Shown: positions 1-8,841, numbered from the stretch's first letter. The stretch: DNA of 49,396 nucleotides from Nocardia sp. (GCF_025465275.1 NZ_JAODNK010000173.1:1-49396); one strand, 5' to 3'. The notes: generated by a model from the letters alone, not told the origin. Numbers and translations: made by a program.

Positions 1-491
1 AGACGTTCGTGCTGGTGAAGGACAAGAACGGGATGCCGTTGCATATCGGGGAAGCCCGGTTGGCGAACCCGGCACAGCGGTTGGCGTTGATCGCGACCGA
101 ACGCGGGTGCACCCGCCCGGGCTGCACAGCACTGTCGAGCATGTGCGCGGTGCATCATGTGACCGAGTTCAGCAAGGGCGGCCGCACCGATATCGAAAAC
201 CTGACCTTGGCGTGCGATCACTGCCATGCCTTGGTCAAGGACGGCCCGCGCGGCTGGACAACGATCAAACTGGGTCCGGAGTCGGATTTCCCGGGCCGCA
301 CCGCGTGGATCGCCCCTGCGCATGTCGATCCGTCCGGGACTCCGCAGGTCAATCACCTGCATCACCCTGCTGAGATGCTGACCGCTGTCCCACCGTCGGT
401 GCGTGCCCGCAGTTTCTGTAATCCGGTGCGCCCGCAACCGGTTCAGGACCGGATCGCCCGCCGAACCACCACACCCCCGGCACGACAATAG
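1..491 (+). CDS. HNH endonuclease, 13E12/DUF222 family (C-terminal part, 5' end outside window)
   Basis: Only the last 160 or so residues lie in the window; the reading frame is open to the left edge. The piece carries a zinc-type HNH nuclease core: the cysteine pair in CTRPGC, then the CAVHH element, a conserved asparagine in IENLTLAC, and the closing CDHCH. This layout is typical of the C-terminal nuclease domain of the DUF222/13E12 repeat family, which is multicopy in mycobacteria, nocardiae and rhodococci. The native role is unknown; these genes are often treated as repetitive or selfish. The 3' end of the gene and its hairpin are duplicated just downstream. Family call is firm, function is not. 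Confidence 0.85.
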   Translation, partial: TFVLVKDKNGMPLHIGEARLANPAQRLALIATERGCTRPGCTALSSMCAVHHVTEFSKGGRTDIENLTLACDHCHALVKDGPRGWTTIKLGPESDFPGRTAWIAPAHVDPSGTPQVNHLHHPAEMLTAVPPSVRARSFCNPVRPQPVQDRIARRTTTPPARQ

Positions 492-504
492 GTTTCCCGC
501 CCCG

Positions 505-537
505 GTGTCACCGACAGGTTGACCCTGTCGGTGTTAC
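505..537. terminator. Hairpin downstream of HNH gene, copy 1
   Basis: ACCGACAGG pairs with CCTGTCGGT across a 5-base loop, and the stem extends outward with one mismatch. There is no T tract. It lies 14 bases after the HNH stop codon, so a terminator is the likely role; a repeat-family element is the alternative. Confidence 0.55.
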
Positions 538-643
538 AAACCGTGGCCCGGCTTGGTTCTTCCGTTTCACCCCACCCCTGCGAGAATGGTTCGCCCCGCG
601 GACCGCAATACCCCCACCGCAACAACAGGATTCCCCACCCCCG

Positions 644-677
644 GTGCCACCGACAGGTTTCGTCCCGTCGGTGCTAC
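644..677. terminator. Hairpin, copy 2 of the same element
   Basis: CACCGAC pairs with GTCGGTG, with a GG/CC extension inside past one mismatch and a 6-base loop. Same outer mismatch pattern as the copy at 505-537, which shows common descent. Confidence 0.5.
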
Positions 678-787
678 AAGCCGCTGCCCGCCTCGGCACT
701 TCGGGTCTGTGGGGTCGTTTCGGGGCTTGGATCAATGACGTTGGGGCAGTTCTATTCTCGTGAGGGGTGTTGCCTGGTGGGGGCCGG

Positions 788-1168
788 TTAGGCTGTGCCC
801 AGGGGGTTGAGGACGGCGAAGCGCCATTGGCCGTTGTCGAGTTGGCGGGCGATGTTGGCGGTGGTGCCGGTGGGTGAGATGCGGGTGCCGTCTGGGGTGT
901 TGATTTCCATTGCCCAGTCGGTTACCAGCAGGGCTGTGTCTGCGCCGATCAAGGCGTGGCGTGGGGTGTTGGAGAGGTGTGCGCCTGCGGCGACTGTGCC
1001 GGTGATTTCCTGGTGCAGGGCTTCCTCGCCGGTGATGACGGTTCCGGTGGTGGTGCGCATGGCTGCGTCGGGGGCGAAGAGTGCCAGGACGCCGTCGACG
1101 TCGCCTGCGTTCAGGCGCTCTTCGAACAGGGCGGGGAGCTGGGCGGGGTCGGTGATCCGGGTGTCCAT
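788..1168 (-). CDS. SnoaL/NTF2-like domain protein
   Basis: 126 residues, a single alpha+beta barrel domain of the SnoaL/NTF2 superfamily. Visible family features are the helical N-terminus with LFEERLNAGDVDGVLALFAPDA, the central GxxAL segment, and the C-terminal strands ending in GQWRFAVLNPLGTA. Members include polyketide cyclases, ketosteroid isomerase-like enzymes and many of unknown role; no catalytic set can be assigned here. The ATG at 1168 has an AAGGA ribosome site about nine bases upstream. The gene stands alone, facing away from the PucR gene. Confidence 0.7.
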   Translation of the reverse strand: MDTRITDPAQLPALFEERLNAGDVDGVLALFAPDAAMRTTTGTVITGEEALHQEITGTVAAGAHLSNTPRHALIGADTALLVTDWAMEINTPDGTRISPTGTTANIARQLDNGQWRFAVLNPLGTA

Positions 1169-1446
1169 GACGTGGTCCTTCTGTGGTGAGTGCTGATGGT
1201 GGGTCGGCTCGCAGGCTCGCTTCGCCGCTCATCCATGGTCTTCGTCCGACCGGCGTTCGGCGAGGTTGAAAGTGGACCCGTCATGGTCAGAAACGGACAG
1301 CGCAGGACGAGCGGGCAAATATAGGCCCTGATCTGATCGGCTGATCTCATCCACCGAGGACTCGCCGGTACGTGTGTGCCGAAATGGCGATCTGGCTAGC
1401 GTGTCTTCGACACGGTGTCCATAGGGACCGCCCGTAGACTCAGCCG

Positions 1447-2973
1447 GTGGCCGTTCCCGTCAGCTGGATTCTGTCGCAGCCCGATCTGTCGATCCCGCTG
1501 CGTGGCGGGGCCGCGGGTATCGGGCGGACCATCGACCTCGTGGTGACGACGGAGTTGGAGAATCCCTTCCGCTGGTTGTCCGGTGGCGAACTCGTCCTCA
1601 CCACGGGTATGCACCTTCCAGGATCGGCAGCGGGCCGGGCCACCTACCTGCGCCGCCTCAACCAACGTGGTGTTGCCGCAGTCGGTTTCGGCATCGGGCT
1701 CACCCATCCGGATGTGCCCGCCGATCTGGTCGCGGCCGCCGACGACATCGGTATCCCACTCTTGGAAGTCCCCCTGCCCACCCCGTTCGCGGCAATCGTC
1801 AAACGCATCACCGAGCGGGCGGCACAACTCCAGCACGACGACCTGCTGCGCGCCTCCCGCGCCCAGCCGCGCATGACGCGGGCACTGGTGCGCTCCGGTG
1901 CCCGTGCCATCGTCCGCGAGTTGGCCACCTCCCTGCGCGCGACCGTCCTGGTACTGGACGCGAATGCCCGCGTCACCGACGTGCACCCCGCCGCCCCGAA
2001 CGAGGAACTGCTGCACACGGTGCGCACCGCCCTGGCTGCCGACCGATCGGCGGGCGCGAGCGGCGTGGCCACCGACGCGTCCGGTCATACGATCACCCAT
2101 CAGCGCATCGGCGTCGGCGGCCGCGTGCACGGCGATCTGGTGGTCGTGAGCACCGCCCCGCTGAGCGCGGTCGATCAGATCCTGCTCGGTCACGCCAATT
2201 CGCTGCTGACCCTCGATTTCGAGAAGCCCGCACGACTATGGGAGGCCCAGCACCGGCTCAACAGCACAGTGCTGGGCCTGCTGCTGAACACCGATGCGGA
2301 CCTGAACCCGGCGTGGACACATCTGGCGCAGGCCGCCGACGCCGCCGGCCGGATTCGGGTGCTCGCCGCCGACTGCGATACGACCGAGGCCCTCGACGGT
2401 GTCCGCTCCATTGCCGAAAGCATGGCGGTGCGCTCCGGGCATCCCCTGTTCCTGCATATCGTCGACCGTCGTGTCCTGGTGGTGCTGCCCGGCGTCGCGC
2501 CCGTGGCCTTCGCCGGTCAACTGGCTGCCGATCTCGCCCCCGGCCTGCGCCGATCGGTGCGCTTCGGGCTGAGCGGCGAACACTCGCTACGGGAACTGGT
2601 CACCGCCGCCGACGCTGCCGGACTTGCCGCCTCCGCAGCCGAACGTGGCAGCGCCCCTTCGGAATTCGGCACTCTCACGGGCAGTTCACTGCTGTCCTTC
2701 GACACCACTCGCCGAGTGCTCGACACCCTCGCGCACACCGTCCTCACCCCGCTGACCGAACACGACAGCGCACACGGCACCGACCTACTGATCTCGCTGC
2801 GCGCCTACCTGGAGGCCAATGGTCAATGGGAGGCAGCCGCCGCCGCGACCGGCGTACACCGCCACACCTTGCGCAAACGCATCACCATCGCGCAGGGCCT
2901 GCTCGGCTGCGACCTCGACAGCGCCCGAGTCCGCGCCGAACTGCTGCTGGCAATCCTGGCCCGCGGCAACTGA
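1447..2973 (+). CDS. PucR family transcriptional regulator
   Basis: 508 residues with the standard PucR layout. Residues of about 8-130 form the N-terminal PucR ligand domain (LSGGELVLTTGMHLPG and the following GVAAVGFGIG). The middle part is a GGDEF-like degenerate region. The C-terminal 60 residues form the PucR-type helix-turn-helix with the recognition segment GVHRHTLRKRI. Family members usually activate neighbouring catabolic genes for purines, amino acids or related nitrogen compounds. The start is GTG. The amidohydrolase begins 32 bases after the stop on the same strand, so it is the probable target and operon partner; the inducer is unknown. Confidence 0.85.
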   Translation: MAVPVSWILSQPDLSIPLRGGAAGIGRTIDLVVTTELENPFRWLSGGELVLTTGMHLPGSAAGRATYLRRLNQRGVAAVGFGIGLTHPDVPADLVAAADDIGIPLLEVPLPTPFAAIVKRITERAAQLQHDDLLRASRAQPRMTRALVRSGARAIVRELATSLRATVLVLDANARVTDVHPAAPNEELLHTVRTALAADRSAGASGVATDASGHTITHQRIGVGGRVHGDLVVVSTAPLSAVDQILLGHANSLLTLDFEKPARLWEAQHRLNSTVLGLLLNTDADLNPAWTHLAQAADAAGRIRVLAADCDTTEALDGVRSIAESMAVRSGHPLFLHIVDRRVLVVLPGVAPVAFAGQLAADLAPGLRRSVRFGLSGEHSLRELVTAADAAGLAASAAERGSAPSEFGTLTGSSLLSFDTTRRVLDTLAHTVLTPLTEHDSAHGTDLLISLRAYLEANGQWEAAAAATGVHRHTLRKRITIAQGLLGCDLDSARVRAELLLAILARGN

Positions 2974-3005
2974 TTCCGACCACCACCGTTGTCAGGAGCA
3001 AGCGC

Positions 3006-4634
3006 ATGACCCACGCCGACCTCGTGTTCACCGGCGGCAGTGTCCTCACCATGGACTCCGCCCGCAGCCGCGCGACAGCGCTGGCGGTCACCGGCGAGCG
3101 CATCTCCGCTGTCGGCCACGCCGAGGTGCGCGAATTCATCGGCCCCCGTACCGAAGTCGTGGATTTGCACGGACGCGCGCTGCTACCCGGATTCCAGGAC
3201 GCCCACGTCCATGCGGCCGCCGCGGGCATGGAACTGGCCGCCTGCGATCTGAGCGGGACCACCGATCTGGGCGAGTACCTGCACCGGATCGCCACCTACG
3301 CAGCCGCATATCCGGAGCGGAAGTGGATCACCGGCACCGGCTGGTCGATGGAGAGCTTCCCCGGCGGCCTGCCGACCCGCGCGCAACTCGATGCCGTCGT
3401 CGCCGACCGGCCCGTGTACCTCACCAACCGCGACTACCACGGCGCCTGGGCCAACACCCGCGCATTGGAACTGGCAGGCCTCACCGCCGGCACACCCGAT
3501 CCGGTCGACGGCCGCATCGAACGCGAAAACACCGGCGCCCCTTCCGGAATGCTGCAGGAGGGAGCGATGGACCTGGTCGAGCGCATACTGCCACCCATCA
3601 CACCCCAGGACCGGCTGGCCGGACTGCTGCGAGCGCAAGCACTACTGCATTCGCTGGGTATCACCGGCTGGCAGGAGGCCATTGTCAGCTCCGACAACGG
3701 CACCTTCGACTCCACGGCCACCTACTTCGCCGCCGCCGAACGCGGCCTGCTCACCGCCCGTGTCACCGGCGCGCAGTGGTGGGAACGCGACCAGGGCGCC
3801 GCGCAGATTCCCGGAATGCTGCTGCGCCGCAAGCAGTTCGGCACCGACCGTTTCCGGCTGGACACGGTCAAGATCATGCAGGACGGCATAGCGGAGAACT
3901 TCACCGCCGCCATGACCGAACCGTACAAGGATCACCGCGGCTGCTGTACCGCCAATTCCGGGCTCAGCTTCGTCGACCCGCAGGCGTTGCGCGGGTATGT
4001 GACCGAGCTGGATGCCCACGACTTCCAGGTGCACTTCCACGCGCTCGGTGATCGCGCGGTCCGGGAGTCCCTGGACGCGATCGAAGCCGCGCTGCACGCC
4101 AACGGCCCGCGCGGAAATCGTCATCACCTCGCGCACCTGCAAGTCGTGCACCCCGACGACATCCCGCGGTTCCACCGCCTCGGCGCGGTCGCGAACCTGC
4201 AGCCGCTCTGGGCCGGGCACGAGCCGCAGCTGGACGAGCTCACACTGCCTTTCCTGGGCGGGGATCTGCCCGAGCGCCAATACCTCTTCGGCGATTTGGC
4301 CCGCGCCGGAGCCACCTTGGCCTGCGGCAGCGACTGGCCCGTCAGCGAACCGAATCCGCTGGCCGGAATCCATACCGCGGTCAATCGCGTCATCCCGGGC
4401 TCGGGCCTGCCACCACTGTTGCCGGATCAGCGTCTGGACCTCATGACGGCGCTCGCGGCGTACACGGCCGGATCGGCATACGTGAATCGGCGCGACGACA
4501 CCGGCAGTCTGCGAACCGGCGCACTCGCGGATCTCGTTGTGCTGGACCGTGATCCGTTCGAGCGCAGCCCGGCCGAGATCGCCGACACCGGCGTGGCACA
4601 GACGTTCGTCGGCGGAGTGCGGGTATTCGGCTAG
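3006..4634 (+). CDS. Amidohydrolase, YtcJ-like
   Basis: 542 residues, close to the usual length for YtcJ-like amidohydrolases. It has an N-terminal beta domain (VFTGGSVLTMD) and the metal-binding HxH in FQDAHVHAAAAG (His67 and His69). Further metal or active-site candidates are FHALGDRAV, the histidines of HLAHLQVVHPDD, and the late aspartate in CGSDWPVSEPNP. C-terminal strands end in ADLVVLDRDPFE. These enzymes hydrolyse amide or related C-N bonds using one or two metal ions; the substrate cannot be read from sequence. ATG 3006 is preceded by AGGAG at 2994-2998. Probably cotranscribed with the PucR regulator. Confidence 0.85.
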   Translation: MTHADLVFTGGSVLTMDSARSRATALAVTGERISAVGHAEVREFIGPRTEVVDLHGRALLPGFQDAHVHAAAAGMELAACDLSGTTDLGEYLHRIATYAAAYPERKWITGTGWSMESFPGGLPTRAQLDAVVADRPVYLTNRDYHGAWANTRALELAGLTAGTPDPVDGRIERENTGAPSGMLQEGAMDLVERILPPITPQDRLAGLLRAQALLHSLGITGWQEAIVSSDNGTFDSTATYFAAAERGLLTARVTGAQWWERDQGAAQIPGMLLRRKQFGTDRFRLDTVKIMQDGIAENFTAAMTEPYKDHRGCCTANSGLSFVDPQALRGYVTELDAHDFQVHFHALGDRAVRESLDAIEAALHANGPRGNRHHLAHLQVVHPDDIPRFHRLGAVANLQPLWAGHEPQLDELTLPFLGGDLPERQYLFGDLARAGATLACGSDWPVSEPNPLAGIHTAVNRVIPGSGLPPLLPDQRLDLMTALAAYTAGSAYVNRRDDTGSLRTGALADLVVLDRDPFERSPAEIADTGVAQTFVGGVRVFG

Positions 4635-4753
4635 TCAGCCGGTTCGGAGCAATGTGCGGGTGGTGCCGCAGCATGCGCGCAGCGGTGCTATCGTTTACGA
4701 CATCGCTGCCCGTCGTGTGCGGCATCCTCCCATTTTCGGTAAGAGTAAAAGTA

Positions 4754-4776
4754 TGTGTAACCGACGGTTACATATA
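4754..4776. promoter_or_regulatory. Perfect dyad, possible repressor operator
   Basis: TGTAACCG and CGGTTACA flank a single central A (4757-4773), with two more paired bases outside. A one-base loop cannot form an RNA hairpin of this stem length, so a dimeric DNA-binding protein site of the TetR sort is more likely than a terminator. It sits in an AT-richer stretch between two convergent genes (stops at 4634 and 4795), which is an odd place for an operator. Confidence 0.45.
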
Positions 4777-4794
4777 AATCCTCTTTGTGTTCGA

Positions 4795-5958
4795 CTACCG
4801 GTCTCTGTGCGCGACCAGCTCCGCCAATGCCTTCAGATCGCCCGCGGCGACCTCCGGCGGCAAGGCGTGCAAAGCCGCTTCCAGCGCGGTCGCTGCCCGT
4901 CCGAGGGTGTGCTGCCGGCCGCCCGCCTTCTCGACCAGATCCGCGGCACGAGCCGCCCGCTGCGTGGTCATGGGCTGGCGAGCCTGGTAGATCCGAGCCA
5001 GCTCACGACCGTGCACGGTATCGGAGGCCAGTGCGCTGACCACCGGGAAGGACTGCTTGCGCTGCATGAGATCACTGTGCGCGGGCTTGCCCGTCACCGC
5101 CGGATCGCCCCAGATATCGATGGCGTCGTCAACAAGCTGGAACACCAGACCGAGTTCGTTGCCGAAGGTGTGCATCCCGGAAACCACACGATGGTCCGCG
5201 CCGGCGCACAGTGCACCGAGCGCCGAGGCGCAGCCGAGCAGTGCGCCGGTCTTACCCGCCGCCATGTTCAGGTACTCCTCGACACTCACCGTGGACCGGC
5301 TCGCGAAAGCGCAGTCCTCGTATTGCCCCCGGCACAGCGTGACGGTGGCCCGTGCCAGCCGGATGACCGCCTCGGACGTGACCGGTTCGGGCACGCCGTC
5401 GGACAGCACTCCCAATGCCAGCGCCTGCAATGCATCTCCCAGCAGGGTGGCATTGGTCTCGCCCCAGACCCGCCAGACCGTCGGACGGCCGTGGCGGAAC
5501 GGGTCCTGATCCATGACATCGTCGTGCACCAGCGAGAAATTGTGCAGCAGTTCGACCGCCGCCGCGGCATGTACCGCATGCTCGGTGCTGCCGCCGCAGG
5601 CCGCGGCGGCGGCGAAGGTGAGCGCCGGCCGCAAGGCCTTGCCCTGCACCCCGGTCACCGGCGTGCCGTCGGTGTCACACCAGCCGAAGTGGTAGCCCGC
5701 CATATGATTCAGCGGCTCCGACAACGATTCGACTGCCGCCCGCAGTACCGGTTCGATGGCGACTCGGGCGGCGGCGAGCTGTTTGCGCGCCGAGCGTTCC
5801 ACCACGCTGTCGCCGAGGTGTTGCCCGTAGTCGGCCGGCCTTTGCCGAATCTCGCTGTGTCCGGTCAGGTTCGGCACCGCCGGGCGGGACAGTGCCCATC
5901 GGCGGATGCTTTCGAGGTGCTGCCCTGTGGATGTTCTGGTCGGTTTCGATGCGCGCAT
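4795..5958 (-). CDS. Polyprenyl diphosphate synthase (probably GGPP-type)
   Basis: 387 residues, trans-isoprenyl diphosphate synthase fold. Both aspartate-rich motifs are intact: DDVMD near residue 145 and DDAID near residue 276; the GKALRP segment before the first binds the diphosphate. An aromatic Phe lies five residues before the first motif and there is no two-residue insertion in it. In archaeal-type short-chain synthases that pattern goes with C20 product, so geranylgeranyl diphosphate is the best guess; FPP or longer chains are not excluded. About 50 extra residues precede the domain. It lies 149 bases downstream of the terpene synthase on the same strand, and presumably supplies its substrate. 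Confidence 0.85.
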   Translation of the reverse strand: MRASKPTRTSTGQHLESIRRWALSRPAVPNLTGHSEIRQRPADYGQHLGDSVVERSARKQLAAARVAIEPVLRAAVESLSEPLNHMAGYHFGWCDTDGTPVTGVQGKALRPALTFAAAAACGGSTEHAVHAAAAVELLHNFSLVHDDVMDQDPFRHGRPTVWRVWGETNATLLGDALQALALGVLSDGVPEPVTSEAVIRLARATVTLCRGQYEDCAFASRSTVSVEEYLNMAAGKTGALLGCASALGALCAGADHRVVSGMHTFGNELGLVFQLVDDAIDIWGDPAVTGKPAHSDLMQRKQSFPVVSALASDTVHGRELARIYQARQPMTTQRAARAADLVEKAGGRQHTLGRAATALEAALHALPPEVAAGDLKALAELVAHRDR

Positions 5959-6107
5959 AATCGGCCCCGCTCACTCGGACACGGCCTCCTCAGCCACCCG
6001 GCGGCAGATGGGCGGCCATGCGTAGAAGAAGCCAATCCTCCCATGATTGCGTGAAAACGCGGCACCGCCTACCGATTTCAGTTCGGCAACAGCCGCTCCG
6101 CCGCAGC

Positions 6108-7088
6108 TCAGGTGAGTGGCAGCCCATGTTCGAGCGCTTCGATCGGCGCGCTCGTATAACGCGCCGCCTGGTAGTGGTAATCGAAATTCGCCCGAACGTA
6201 CACCGTGTAATTCCTTGCGGTGGCCAAGGTGTCGATGCGGTCACGATCGCTGACCCCGGCATCGTGCAACTCGGACGAAAGACGTTCCAGCGCGGTCTCG
6301 CAGCGCTCGATGCACTCGGTGAGCATATTGTTGACCAGCGTCAGCGCCTCGGTGCGACTGTGGCCGAAGTGGTATTCGGCGAGCAGTACCGAGTTGTAGA
6401 GGTACCCCGACGCCTCGTCCGAGGCGACCGAGAGCACATCGTTGAACAACCCCATATGCTCGACCGCGGCTTCCCGCAGGCTACGCATGGCCGGCAGATA
6501 GCGGGCCGCCGGACTGAGATCGACCCCCTCGGCGCGCTCGCTGATATCCAGAAAGACGAAGAGTGCCACGCCATCTCGGCGATGCGCGCGATACGTCTCC
6601 AGGTCCGGCAGATTGCCGGAGAGCCGCCCCACACTCTCGGTGTAGTAGGTCCACAGCCAGTCGCGGATCTCCGCGCGCACACTTTCCCGCCACTCCGGCG
6701 AGCGCCCCTCCGACAGGCGCCGCCACAGGTCGGCAAAGGATACGGCGAGGACGCCGGAAGGTTGCCTGTCACTGTCGAATACCGCGTTGAGTGCCGTGAT
6801 GGCGTCCAAACAGCGCTGCGGATCAGGTATTTCAATATCGAACTGATCGTCCACCACGAAAGCCCATGCGGTGTACTGACTCAGCAGTGTCAGTTCGTGT
6901 ACTCCGGCCGCTGGACACCATAGGGCGTACATTCTGGCCGGTCTGGTGCGGACCATGCGGCGCCGCGTCAATTCGGTAGGTACGAGCTCGAACTTCTCGA
7001 GCCAGTCCCACATACCCGCCTCAGCCTCCAGCTCCAGAGGGTTGAGGCCCTCCGCAGCGTACGGCATGAAAAATTCGGTTGGTTCCAT
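6108..7088 (-). CDS. Class I terpene synthase
   Basis: 326 residues, the usual size of a bacterial class I terpene cyclase. The first metal motif is DDQFD near residue 79. The NSE/DTE motif reads NDVLSVASDE near residues 215-224. The C-terminal RY pair that senses the diphosphate is present (YQAARY near residue 310). The enzyme ionises a linear prenyl diphosphate and cyclises it; product and chain length are unknown, and it is not recognisable as geosmin or methylisoborneol synthase. The adjacent prenyl synthase suggests a diterpene. No P450 or methyltransferase gene is next to it, so the product may be a plain hydrocarbon or alcohol. Confidence 0.85.
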   Translation of the reverse strand: MEPTEFFMPYAAEGLNPLELEAEAGMWDWLEKFELVPTELTRRRMVRTRPARMYALWCPAAGVHELTLLSQYTAWAFVVDDQFDIEIPDPQRCLDAITALNAVFDSDRQPSGVLAVSFADLWRRLSEGRSPEWRESVRAEIRDWLWTYYTESVGRLSGNLPDLETYRAHRRDGVALFVFLDISERAEGVDLSPAARYLPAMRSLREAAVEHMGLFNDVLSVASDEASGYLYNSVLLAEYHFGHSRTEALTLVNNMLTECIERCETALERLSSELHDAGVSDRDRIDTLATARNYTVYVRANFDYHYQAARYTSAPIEALEHGLPLT

Positions 7089-7260
7089 CGAAACTGCCTA
7101 TCTCCCAACCAGTTTACTCGCTCTTACGACAATACCGACCTTTCAGACAGATCCTGCGACCTAACCGCTATTCCCGCCAGTCAAAGGCATGAAAATCACA
7201 TCCGGACAGGGTGGAGTGATCGACATCGCGGGAAGAAGCTGCCGCCCAGTCGGATTGGGG

Positions 7261-8043
7261 CTACCCGGGGAGTGTGATCAAACGCTGCGCGGGATCGAAG
7301 AGGGTGCGCTCGGCGGCGCGGGCACCGGCCAGCGCGGCGAGAGTCGTTGCGGCCAGCAGCATATACATGACGACTATCTGATAGCGGATCGCGGTCAGCG
7401 GATCGACCCCGGCGAGGATCAGGCCGGTCATGGCGCCGGGCAGGCTGATCAGTCCGACCACCTTGGTGGAGTCGATGGCGGGAATCAGCGCGGTGCGCAA
7501 CGCCGAGCGCCGGTGCGGGAGGAACGACTCACGAGCCGAGAGGCCAAGAGCCAGACGGGCTTCGATGGAATCGCGGGCCGTACGCGCGTCTTCGACCAAG
7601 CGGCGCAGGGCGATTCCGGTGGACTGCATGGCGGAGGAAACGATCATGCCGCCCACCGGCACCACGACCCGCGCCTGAGTGGAGATGACGCCCAGCAGGA
7701 TCAGTGCGCCCAGGGTGACGGTAGAGCCGAAGGCCACGCCGAGGGTGGCGGAGCGACGGGCGTGCGGCAGGCCCGCCCCGCGGCGGCCCGCGACATAGCC
7801 CGCGATGACGACCATCAGGACGACCCAGGCGAGCGCGCCCGGCAGTCCGGTATGGCGGAACAGAATCACCAGGATCGCACCGACCGCGATCAGCTGGACG
7901 CCGGCGCGGGCGGCGGCGATCAGGAGCTCCCGGGTGAGGTGCAGATGCTGCCGGTAGGCGACCAGTGCGGCCAGGGCTACCAGCAGCAGGGACGCCGCGA
8001 CGCCGGGCCAGTCGGGAACGGAGAGACCGCTGGTCGTGGTCAC
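7261..8043 (-). CDS. fetB: ABC exporter permease, FetB/UPF0014 type
   Basis: 260 residues with six to seven hydrophobic segments and the strongly conserved FetB signature region: PVGGMIVSSAMQSTGIALRR in the middle and LPGAMTGLILAGVDPLTAIR later. The GTG start at 8041-8043 overlaps the ATPase stop (GTGA), so the two are translationally coupled; an upstream in-frame start at 8112 would lie inside the ATPase gene and is less likely. In E. coli FetAB lowers intracellular iron and protects against peroxide; metal export is therefore the likely role, though the substrate here is unproven. The 173 bases between this gene and the terpene synthase show no clear feature. Confidence 0.8.
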   Translation of the reverse strand: MTTTSGLSVPDWPGVAASLLLVALAALVAYRQHLHLTRELLIAAARAGVQLIAVGAILVILFRHTGLPGALAWVVLMVVIAGYVAGRRGAGLPHARRSATLGVAFGSTVTLGALILLGVISTQARVVVPVGGMIVSSAMQSTGIALRRLVEDARTARDSIEARLALGLSARESFLPHRRSALRTALIPAIDSTKVVGLISLPGAMTGLILAGVDPLTAIRYQIVVMYMLLAATTLAALAGARAAERTLFDPAQRLITLPG

Positions 8044-8705
8044 TGCTGCTCCCCTGCGCCGGTTTGGCGCGGAAGTACGGTGCGAGACAGCTGCCCCTGC
8101 GTGAGAGACCACACCTCGTCGGCGATCTCCGCGACGAATGCGGTGTTATGGCTGACGAGTACAACGCTGCCGCCGTCGGCGGTGTGCGCGCGAATGAGGT
8201 CGCCGACAGCCCCGGCGGAGACTCCGTCGAGCGCCGAGGTCGGTTCGTCCATCAGCAGCACCTCGGGCTGTACCGCCAGCGCACGGGCCAGGCAGACCCG
8301 CTGTGCCTCTCCCCCGGACAGCTCCGCACAACGCCGGTCGAGGAAGCCCGGCGGTAACCCGGCGCGGATCAGCAGTTCGCCGATACTCGTATCGGGCAGT
8401 TCCCGGCCGACCTGGACCTCCGCGCGCACCGTTTCGGTGAGCAGTGTCGGTCGCTGCGGCACCAGCCCGACCCGCCGCCGCAGGGCCAGTACATCCAGTT
8501 CGGCGATCGGCTCGCTATCGAGCAGTATTCGCCCGCCGCTGGGTTCACCGAACCGGTTGAGCAGGCGCAACAGCGTGGTCTTGCCCGCGCCGCTCGGGCC
8601 GACCACCGCCGTGCAGCGACCGGCCGGGAATACCGCGTCGATCGCCGTGAACTGCGGCGTTGCTCCGTGACCTGCGCTGACCTGCTCCAGGGTTATGGTG
8701 GGCAC
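8040..8705 (-). CDS. fetA: ABC transporter ATP-binding protein, FetA type
   Basis: 221 residues, a single ATPase domain. Walker A is GPSGAGKTT at residues 36-44, the Q-loop is in GLVPQRP, the signature is LSGGEAQRV, Walker B is VLLMDEPTSALD, and the switch histidine is in VLVSHN. The gene is first in a two-gene operon with the FetB-type permease and overlaps it by four bases. It energises export by that permease, probably of iron or another metal. It diverges from a SnoaL-like gene with 136 bases between; no obvious Fur or IdeR box was recognised there. Confidence 0.8.
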   Translation of the reverse strand: MPTITLEQVSAGHGATPQFTAIDAVFPAGRCTAVVGPSGAGKTTLLRLLNRFGEPSGGRILLDSEPIAELDVLALRRRVGLVPQRPTLLTETVRAEVQVGRELPDTSIGELLIRAGLPPGFLDRRCAELSGGEAQRVCLARALAVQPEVLLMDEPTSALDGVSAGAVGDLIRAHTADGGSVVLVSHNTAFVAEIADEVWSLTQGQLSRTVLPRQTGAGEQQ

Positions 8706-8841
8706 GGCACCACAATGCCCGATGGGCCGGAATGAGATCTATTGCACCCCAGAACTTTCGGAAAACAACAAGATCAGCTACCGGTCCGCCGTACGCTGGC
8801 GCACCGAACCACCGTTGTATCGGCTCTACCCGGAGGCAACC

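Larger units (their letters stand above)
451..703. repeat. Imperfect tandem duplication of the HNH gene 3' end
   Basis: Two diverged copies, about 451-563 and 588-703, align across their whole length. Copy one covers the last codons of the HNH gene and its 3' flank; copy two has no open gene in front of it. Each holds the same hairpin (505-537 and 644-677). This interval also fills the roughly 300 bases between the HNH gene and the next gene; nothing else is evident in it. Confidence 0.7.

Noticed and set aside
732..1232. Arginine- and histidine-rich long frame opposite the NTF2-like gene
   Set aside because: Composition is that of an out-of-phase frame in high-GC DNA; the NTF2-like frame has a domain and a ribosome site.
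2819..4051. 410-codon frame across the PucR/amidohydrolase junction
   Set aside because: Very rich in Arg, Pro and His without any motif; it is the shadow of two well-supported genes in another frame.
4537..6054. 505-codon forward frame opposite the prenyl synthase
   Set aside because: Antisense to a gene with both aspartate motifs; no domain is visible in it.
7189..8670. 493-codon forward frame opposite the ABC exporter genes
   Set aside because: Antisense shadow with repetitive Gly, Asp and Gln; the reverse frames carry complete ABC motifs.
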